A stretch of DNA of 64,000 nt from Papilionanthe hookeriana x Papilionanthe teres (lineage: Eukaryota; Streptophyta; Magnoliopsida; Asparagales; Orchidaceae): assembly GCA_022702705.1 (NCBI GenBank), contig CM040428.1:59810155-59874154 (forward strand), read 5' to 3'. Below are positions 57,901-64,000 of the stretch, piece after piece. Position 1 is the stretch's first letter; each line of letters begins with the position of its first letter. The position numbers and the translations under genes are program-made. The notes under the pieces are model-generated. The model was given only the letters and a program-made list of their open reading frames with translations, was not told the origin of the DNA and did not search any database.

Positions 57901-58300
57901 GGAGTACGGAGCAAAACTTTGAGGGCAGCACGACCATCTTCAACAACAAAACTTGTCTACATTAGCAAAACCATTCCTTAGTTTAAATAACAAGTCATAG
58001 GACTTCGAGGTAGTCCGCCTAATACGACATAAATCATCACCTATTCTTTTAGGTTTTTTGCACAATCATGTTGTGCAATATAAGCACCAACTCTCTTTAG
58101 GATTCTGAGGTCGTCGTCTGATACGACGTAAATCCTCCTATCTTCTAGGTTATTTGCATAATCAGATACTATGCAAATTTAATTCTTCTAATTAATTGAC
58201 AGGATTGAAATTTAAATAATTTCATTTCCAAAACTAAAGCCAACAATATGATAGCCTGGGAAGTCACCGAGTTCTTCTCGAATCTGTGACATCCCCTACC
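54991..58300 (+). mobile_element. E-family-related repeat, copy E4 (3' half)
   Basis: 56730-56960 resembles block D of E2 (GTGGGTCATCAAGC...GAGGGATCTGCAG). 57300-57810 is rich in TTACTGTAGCA / CTTTTACT words like 36700-36980. 57960-58150 matches the ACATAAATCC repeats. 58230-58310 matches the far tail of E1 (TAGCCTGGGAAGTCACCGA, CCCCTACCTTTCTTTCC). It lies in the last MSH4 intron opposite to the gene's transcription. It has a C15 run at 56102-56116 and no coding sequence. Confidence 0.6.
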
Positions 58301-60853
58301 TTTCTTTCCTTTTAAGTCCTATAAAAACTGTTCCAATCTTGAGCCACCCACCTACTTTGAAAACCCTAACTTTTGAATTCATGAAGATAGATATCTCTGA
58401 TCTAAATCGATAGTTCACTCAGGTGACTTCGGTCATTTGAGGGGTAATTGACTATAAGGGCTTGCCTAGCTTTAAGAACCCAAGTAATATAAACTCTATT
58501 TAATTCTTTTGTATTAAAAAGGGGAACTTGTCGGCCAACACAAAAGGTTCGCAGACTAGAATGAATGTCATAAATTCTGTAGTTTATTTGATTAAGTTGT
58601 ATCATCAAGTAGTGTGTCTATTCCTCGGGATAGATGCATCACTTACTATGTTGTGCTAGTTCATTCAAACTACTAAATGAATAGATTCGTCCATTCTCAT
58701 TTTTCAAATTTAAAATATTATTTTCAAATCAATATATACATATTTTCTGAAATCCAAGTCATATTTTATACATTACCTATATAATATCTCTTTAAGATTT
58801 CAAACAACAATTTAACGACTGACACACCACCAACTTCAAGAGCATCATGGAAAGATTATGGAAAAATACTGAACTTGCCGATAGCAGAAACAAGCTCCGA
58901 ACCCGCCGACACGGCAGCGACATATCTCCTCTCCATCTGTGTGCAAGGAATCAGGCTTAGATTTGAGCAGAGTCTGCGAAAAGGAACGTATGACGGTGTC
59001 AACAGTGAGAAAAATGAGCAGCAGGCGCTCTGAAAGAGTGACAGTGGCGAAAACAGAGCAGCAGACGCTCTGGCGCAGCTAGCAGTAGATTGGCGCAGCT
59101 GTCGACCGAGGAAAAGAAGAAAAAAAACGTGCTAGAAGATTTGGCCAGAAACAGATGACGCAAACAACGTAACCGTCTCGAAGCTACGATGACGTGAGAC
59201 GCGTCAAACTGCAACCCGAGGGAGAAAGACAATGAAGACGTGCGAGCCAGTCTTCGAAACCAACGAAACAGTCTGAGTGTGTTATCACGAGAACCTTTTG
59301 TCGTCGAAGATGAGGAAGATGGAGTGAAAGTCGGAAAATTAACAATGAGAATTGCCATCGGGCAAAACCCTAGTAAAGCTAGCCGCCGTCATTTTCTATA
59401 TATATAATATTTTTTTAATTACTTAATTAAAAACCTTAACTTACCTTACAAGCATCTCGTTCGGTTGCCTTCCAACATACCCAGAGTTTCTTCTCCTCAC
59501 GATAGAGCCGCACGTTCTTCCTTTTCCTTACTGGGGCTCCACACCGAAGCCGATCTATCCCCTTTACTTCCTCCTCGGTCGCAGCTCAATACACAGCAGT
59601 GCCCAGAGCTTCCCTTAAGTTAGGATTTAGCGTTGAAGGTTTGCTCCACCTTCGATCTCTACGCACGAGGACGGCACGAAGGTTTCCTTCTTCCTTCGAG
59701 TTCTTTTTCCTTACCTTCGCACGGTACCAGTGCACGAAGTCGTGGCTTACTCCTTCCTTCTCAACATCGATTAGCTAGGGCTCAACACAGGACAGTAACT
59801 GTGGTCTTTCTCCTTCATCCTCTTCTCTTTCCTTATACGGTTGCCTCTCATCTCTTAGTTCTGATAATTCGAAAGGGGCTACTACTTTTATGTCGTAACC
59901 AAATAAGTGTGTATCCCTATATCTTACCCATTTATTATTAATTTTATTTATTTATTTTTAATTATTATTATTATTATTACTACTACTCTTTTATTTCAGT
60001 TATTACAATGATAGCAATTTTTGGCTAAGAATTTTAATTTTAAAATTAACTAGTAATTCCTAACTATTTTCTAAATAGTTTTATGTATATATACCAACTT
60101 AGGGAACGAGCCTAGTAAGTTTACAAGCCAATTCTCTTCTATAAATAAGTTCTCTTGCAAATTTATTTCAATCAAGTAAAATTACTCCTTAATTGGTAAA
60201 TTCAATATTTTGGATAAAACTAGCTATATGTACACATTGTGCTGCCATTTCAGATGAGCAAATATGCAGTATTTCATAAAAAGGGCCTATTATAGTAGAC
60301 TTTGGGTAACATTTTCTTTGTGAAGGTAACGTTTCAAACACATACTGCATATAATCTTGGATTTAGGCTGTGGGCTGCATATGGTGTTCTATCAAAAGAG
60401 ATGTTTGGCTCAACCCTTAAGCAGAGGAATAAAATTTAGCTTGGCTATTATAAAGAAAATAGGAAGTTCGACTTAACTATCAACTAGAGAAGACGTTCGA
60501 CTGAACTATTAAATTAAGGAGACAAGCTTGAGAGGTAGCTTGGCAAGCGAATTCACGAAAAGAAGTGTCAGAATCCAAATGCAAACAACAAGGTCACACA
60601 AAATTATCAACTTTTCCCTTGGTTCACCCGCTCCATTGAACCTGGTGATTCAAGCTTGATGCGCATGCTATTTTTCATAATTAGTTTACATGTGTAAGAA
60701 AATGAATCATACGGTTCTAATCTCTGGGTTTCAAACATAAATTATAGACTTCCGATCAAATTAAGAGAATTTGATTTGGATTGTTTATGTCTCAAGTTAC
60801 TGTAGAAATTCAGGAATATAAAATCAGACAGAATATGTGGTGATGCAAATTAC
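58301..60853. other. MSH4 last intron, distal part
   Basis: 58517-58700 repeats the GGGGAACTTGTCGGC block seen at 25977-26200. 58830-59390 and 59440-59900 are mixed-composition stretches with open frames (59358-58999 minus; 59633-59941 plus) whose Ser/Leu-rich products I do not recognise. They look like LTR or leader DNA. The rest is AT-rich intron. Confidence 0.4.
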
Positions 60854-60976
60854 CTTCTCTGTGATCCTAGCAGTGATGTCTCTTGCTGTTTTGACCACTG
60901 AGGCAGGTAGACCAGCAACTCCAGCCAATAAAAGGCCATAGTGTGGTACATGAGTCAGCCCATCCCGCAGATGAAA
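60854..60976 (-). CDS. MSH4: MSH4 exon with the HVPHYG motif
   Basis: 123 bp, 41 codons. It reads FHLRDGLTHVPHYGLLLAGV then AGLPASVVKTARDITARITE and K. It corresponds to the helix-turn-helix-side C-terminal segment that pairs MutS ATPase subunits. The common LLAEVAGLP has G in place of E here. The acceptor is TTAATCAG|TTTCAT and the donor GAGAAG|GTAATT. Confidence 0.92.
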
Positions 60977-61056
60977 CTGATTAACAATGTACAATAAGTT
61001 ACTGGAGATTAGCTTGCCATATATTCCAACTTCAAATGAAAATGCCAACAATCCAC

Positions 61057-61171
61057 CTTAAAATCTAAGTGGTTGTTCCTCAAGTCAACTTCAAAATGGA
61101 GGATCTTTACATTTGGATATATGTCTGCCATCTCTGATAAAGCTTCCATATGTGTTGCAAAAATAGTATAA
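61057..61171 (-). CDS. MSH4: MSH4 exon with the FATH motif
   Basis: 115 bp encoding YTIFATHMEALSEMADIYPN then VKILHFEVDLRNNHLDFK. FATHM is the conserved switch histidine motif of MutS ATPases, and YPNVK..HF is typical of MSH4. The acceptor is TTTGCCAG|TTATAC and the donor TTTAAG|GTGGAT. Confidence 0.92.
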
Positions 61172-61557
61172 CTGGCAAAAAAATGTACCAAAAAATCACA
61201 CTTCCAGCGACCAAATAGCCATCAAACAGATAGACCTTGCAATAGAGGAAACTTAATGATGACAGGAACCAATTTGATCTATTAGCATGATAGGATGAAA
61301 ATTAGTGATTTCTAGGAAAGCAATTGATTCGTAAGCAGGGAAAGAAGTCAATAGAACAAAGGAGAAGCCCTTGAAAATCCCAGGTCATTGGTATGATGGA
61401 GACATATGAAGATTAGAATGCTGTTACAGCTACGAAATGTTGTTAGAACTTTGTTATTCGGAGATAAATTAAACATTCCACAAAATTCAACATGACTTTT
61501 CTCAGTATACAAAAATGCTAAATTGCACTGTGAATTCCTATGGAAGCAATGATTATG

Positions 61558-61558
<1 letters not shown>

Positions 61559-61597
<39 letters not shown>

Positions 61598-61614
61598 ATA
61601 TATATATATATATA
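61559..61614. repeat. Compound microsatellite (CT)n(ATCT)n(AT)n
   Basis: About 13 CT units, then about 4 ATCT units, then about 8 TA units, in the 558 bp MSH4 intron between the Walker B and FATH exons. Confidence 0.95.
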
Positions 61615-61729
61615 GGTAAAGGGGAGACTAGAGAGAGAAAAGGAGATAAGACAGACAATAGTTTAATCCATTCTAATAGGAAAAAGTATAGAAAAACATT
61701 AAGTATAATGAGAAGTAACGAGTCACTAC

Positions 61730-61828
61730 GCCTTCAGAGAGAGAAGATATTCACAGCAGCTCCATGCTATTGCAAACCCATCAAAGGTAGAAGTAGACCT
61801 TCCAAGTTCATCAATGACAATGAGACTC
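61730..61828 (-). CDS. MSH4: MSH4 exon with Walker B
   Basis: 99 bp: one base, 32 codons, two bases. It reads SLIVIDELGRSTSTFDGFAI followed by AWSCCEYLLSLK. VIDELGRSTS is the Walker B / ABC-type signature of MutS ATPases. The acceptor is TTTATTTAG|GAG and the donor GAAGGC|GTAGTG. The split codon GC|T restores Ala before YTIFATH. Confidence 0.92.
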
Positions 61829-61904
61829 CTAAATAAAAACATGAAAGAATCAGGCAATGCAATACGCATATCATGCATGAGACTAAACTACAGTGATGCC
61901 GAAC

Positions 61905-61957
61905 CTTGCTGTGACATTTTGCATGAGGAAAGATGTCTCTTTCATTTCGTTCATAAA
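61905..61957 (-). CDS. MSH4: MSH4 exon (before Walker B)
   Basis: 53 bp encoding FMNEMKETSFLMQNVTA plus two bases of the next codon. It corresponds to the conserved FM.EM.ET.F..QN segment between Walker A and Walker B. The acceptor is GCATGCAG|TTT and the donor AGCAAG|GTTCGG. The split codon AG|G gives Arg with the next exon. Confidence 0.88.
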
Positions 61958-62594
61958 CTGCATGCAAGGGTAAGACAATCAATATGTGGAACCACATGAC
62001 TCCAAAATATATACACGAAGAAAGAATCCCAGTATATACATATAATATATGTACATATATGTGCTCCGTATATGCATTTAAAGGAAAAAAAAAAAAACTT
62101 TCACATGCGAAGGTATGAGGAAGACAAGATATGTCTGCTCGTCATATTTTTCTAAGTAGCATGAAAAAGATGATATTTGACGACAATTGCGCAAGTTCGA
62201 TTTACTAAAACACTTGAATCTAAGGATTTGATTGATGTTTTCAAGCGTAAGCATGCAAGTGGATGAACATAATAAGTGAATTTGGGTAAATAGAATGCAT
62301 AGAAGAGCCAGCATTTAGTAAATAGGTAACATTGATGTATCCATGCTTTATTTGCTGAATTCATCCTTATGTAGAAGCTTCAAAAAAAAATTTGGATGAT
62401 GAAAAAAAATTTAATATGCACTTGGAGCTATGATACCATGGCTACATGCGCCCATATTTCCTAATGAACTGTACGTGAAAGTAGGATTTTGGAAAACACG
62501 CATGGATGACAAAAGTAGTAATTATCAGATACCTGAGAACAGATCAAGCAGAAGTTCTAGCATTGAATAATGAGTTCATGTGAAGGCTACGCAC

Positions 62595-62598
<4 letters not shown>

Positions 62599-62645
<47 letters not shown>

Positions 62646-63125
62646 GAAAAGCCCCAAGGGCCAATTTTATTGAAATAAAAAACGGTTACATGAGCTTGTG
62701 GAGGGGCCCAAAACATGAAGCCCAACCCCTACGATACAACGCTAACAAAATGGAGCGAAAGGTCAGAACATAGATTACAATAACCATGTCTAAGAACGAG
62801 ATCGCGCTGCTCTCGCTCTGTTTCTAGGAGATCCATAGAGTAAGCTCTTAATTGCTGCTCCATTGCCATAAGTGATCAAAATATCATCAACAAGTAGAGT
62901 ATCTTCAGGCTTCTTCTGTTGAGAAGTGTAAACCTGCCAATCCTCTTCATCTTCTTCTTCTTCATCTTCTTCTACTTCTTCTTCTTCAGCTTCTTCCTCT
63001 TCTGTTGTCAGATTCTGCTGAAACTTACCAGTGGATGCAGCAGTAGGTTGGAGGTTTCTTCTTTTTCTACTAAATTTTTTGGTGTATCGGTCAGAATCGA
63101 TAGCTATGATAGCCACCTGGGCTGC
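62599..63125 (-). mobile_element. Poly(A)-ended retroposon (LINE 3' end or retrogene), interrupted
   Basis: On the minus strand an open frame (63116-62790) ends RNRARAARSRS-stop. A 3' untranslated region with CAATAAAATTGGCCC and then a run of A (T on the plus strand at about 62631-62645) follow, and an (AT)n run at 62599-62630. A genomic poly(A) tail after a polyadenylation signal shows reverse transcription of an mRNA. The encoded tail is highly acidic (EEEEAEEEEVEEDEEEEDEED), followed by DTLLVDDILITYGNG. I do not recognise the family. It lies in an MSH4 intron in the same sense as the gene. Its 5' part is cut off by E5 at 63126. Confidence 0.65.
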
Positions 63126-64000
63126 TGTTGACCTCGTTTTTGTCGAGGTTTAATTTTTCTTCTAGAATTTAGGGTTCTAGCCTTAGGAGCTTCCCCGACG
63201 TTCTTAGACTCCAGCACCGGACCCGCCTCGTTTTAGAAGTGTCTGAAATCACCTCGTCACTCTTTTGAAGTCCAGCACAAGATTCCGTACCTCTAGCTGA
63301 TAGTGGGTTGGAATCGACGTCAGGAACTCAAATAGAGTCCCCATAGGACCACTGGACAATAGAACAGCCTCGTGCACGTTCTGCACCACTGGACGCACAA
63401 ATTCTTCGGTTTGCGGTCCCGATGTCTTCAAACTCTCTGCGACGGATCAAAATCAAAGTCAGGATGCCGAGACGATCGACACCAAGTCAGAATTTCAGAA
63501 GGGTCGAAATGTGACACTTTCAGGCCGATCGACGTCGAAGTTGCCCGAACGACTCCGGATCGCGAAATTGACTGCGCTGATGCGTCCGGAATGTCGAATT
63601 TGCTTAGGAAGGACATGCACTTTGTCGGGGTTCCGAGCACGAGCAAACGACGCGAAATTGAATGCTTTTCTATTTAAAATATAATAAAAGTATATTTTAT
63701 TTATTATAAAACCTAATTCCTAAATCCCGTCACTCTCATTCGATCGCGTGAACCCTAGCTCCCGCCTCTTCCTCTCGATTTCGACCCAGCCGAGACCATT
63801 GCGTCTCCTCCACGCGAGGGGAGATGACCTCGCGAGGCACTCGCTCGAGCACCGCCCTTTCGATGTCGTAGACTTTCCTCTTTGGTGTTTAAAGGCTGCG
63901 GCACCTGTGGCTTGATACGATTTGGGAAGTTTCTTCTTTTCCCAACAGCTCCTTTCTTCTTCCCTTCTCTGCTCTCTCGAGGCTTCCTCCTGCGTGCGTG
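63126..64000 (+). mobile_element. E-family element, copy E5 (continues off the right edge)
   Basis: It starts TGTTGACCTCGTTTTTGTCG with the family hairpin, then AGGTTTAATTTTT...GGGTTCTAGCC, aligning with the E6 terminus. The U3 is GC-richer than in E1 and E2 and lacks the C-rich array. GTTTAAAGG at 63889 is a possible TATA box. It lies inside the retroposon at 62599-63125 and hence in the MSH4 intron. Confidence 0.6.

Larger units (their letters stand above)
51932..61957 (-). other. MSH4: MSH4 gene, 3' half (five exons visible)
   Basis: MSH4 pairs with MSH5 as MutS-gamma, which stabilises recombination intermediates during meiotic prophase I and promotes interfering crossovers in the nucleus. 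Five exons encode about 185 residues of the ATPase domain and C-terminus. Joined at GT-AG sites they give one open frame, with codons split correctly at AG|G and GC|T. The introns are 76, 558, 80 and 8751 bp. The last intron is filled with transposons. Walker A and the N-terminal domains lie beyond the right edge or in the sequence separated by the insertions at 62622-64000. Family assignment rests on YPNVKILHF, HVPHYGLLLA and AQRLVCLKYS, which are MSH4-like and unlike MSH2 or MSH5. All visible exons are intact, so the gene is probably functional. Confidence 0.9.

Noticed and set aside
63249..63677. Minus- and plus-strand open frames in E5
   Set aside because: Although fairly long and GC-rich, they lie directly inside the E-family terminus and I recognise no domain. 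Treated as U3 sequence, but a captured gene fragment is not fully excluded.
1..64000. CRISPR array, rRNA or bacterial-type operon
   Set aside because: Tandem arrays here have no short conserved repeat with unique spacers. No rRNA-like stretch was found. All genes show eukaryotic features.

Overview
The window is plant nuclear DNA, most likely from an angiosperm with a large, transposon-rich genome. The evidence is long LTR retrotransposons of plant-specific types (Athila-like Ty3 with tRNA-Asp-like primer sites, Ty1/copia), many low-complexity AT- and CT-rich arrays, and one recognisable host gene with small exons, GT-AG introns and one very large intron. There are no bacterial-type operons, CRISPR arrays or rRNA genes. 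The species cannot be fixed from the sequence.

The only convincing host gene is the 3' part of MSH4, a meiotic MutS homologue, on the minus strand. Five exons lie at 61905-61957, 61730-61828, 61057-61171, 60854-60976 and 51932-52102. They join in frame with the expected splice sites. Upstream exons are off the right edge. The last intron is about 8.75 kb and has collected a PIF/Harbinger-like transposon carrying an exon fragment of a plant autoinhibited Ca2+-ATPase, a Ty3 gag relic and a long repeat. The intron at the right edge holds a poly(A)-ended retroposon that was itself split by an LTR-type element.

Left of MSH4 the sequence is layered transposons. (i) A non-coding family, called 'E' here, has at least four long copies: E1 (1-6930, minus), E2 (32055-~37770, plus), E6 (42704-~37770, minus) and E5 (63126 to the edge, plus), with further fragments at 12470-14281, 25975-26880 and 54991-58300. 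It has a TGTTGA / TCAACA end. E1 and E2 also share a TATA box and, about 420 bp later, a splice-donor-like site. (ii) An Athila-like Ty3 family has two copies: A (6931-12469, plus, 5' end cut by E1) and a nearly full-length minus-strand element (25974 to ~15165) with 5' LTR, primer site, gag, protease, an unusual charged open frame, polypurine tract and 3' LTR. The minus copy contains a nested opposite-strand LTR. No reverse transcriptase or integrase is visible in either copy. (iii) A decayed Ty1/copia element lies at 45580-50555 with gag, protease, integrase, reverse transcriptase and RNase H relics and a 3' LTR. (iv) A short SIRE-like copia relic lies at 29377-29660.

The transposons are decayed by frameshifts and stops, except that the charged open frame in the Athila-like family remains open in both copies. 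The remaining stretches are tandem repeats (about 95 bp at 14.6-15.15 kb, about 58 bp at 27.6-27.97 kb, about 80-90 bp at 38.2-38.46 kb, about 52 bp at 43.15-43.8 kb, about 40 bp at 44.9-45.04 kb) or AT-rich DNA in which nothing was recognised. All homology calls are by eye from remembered family motifs.
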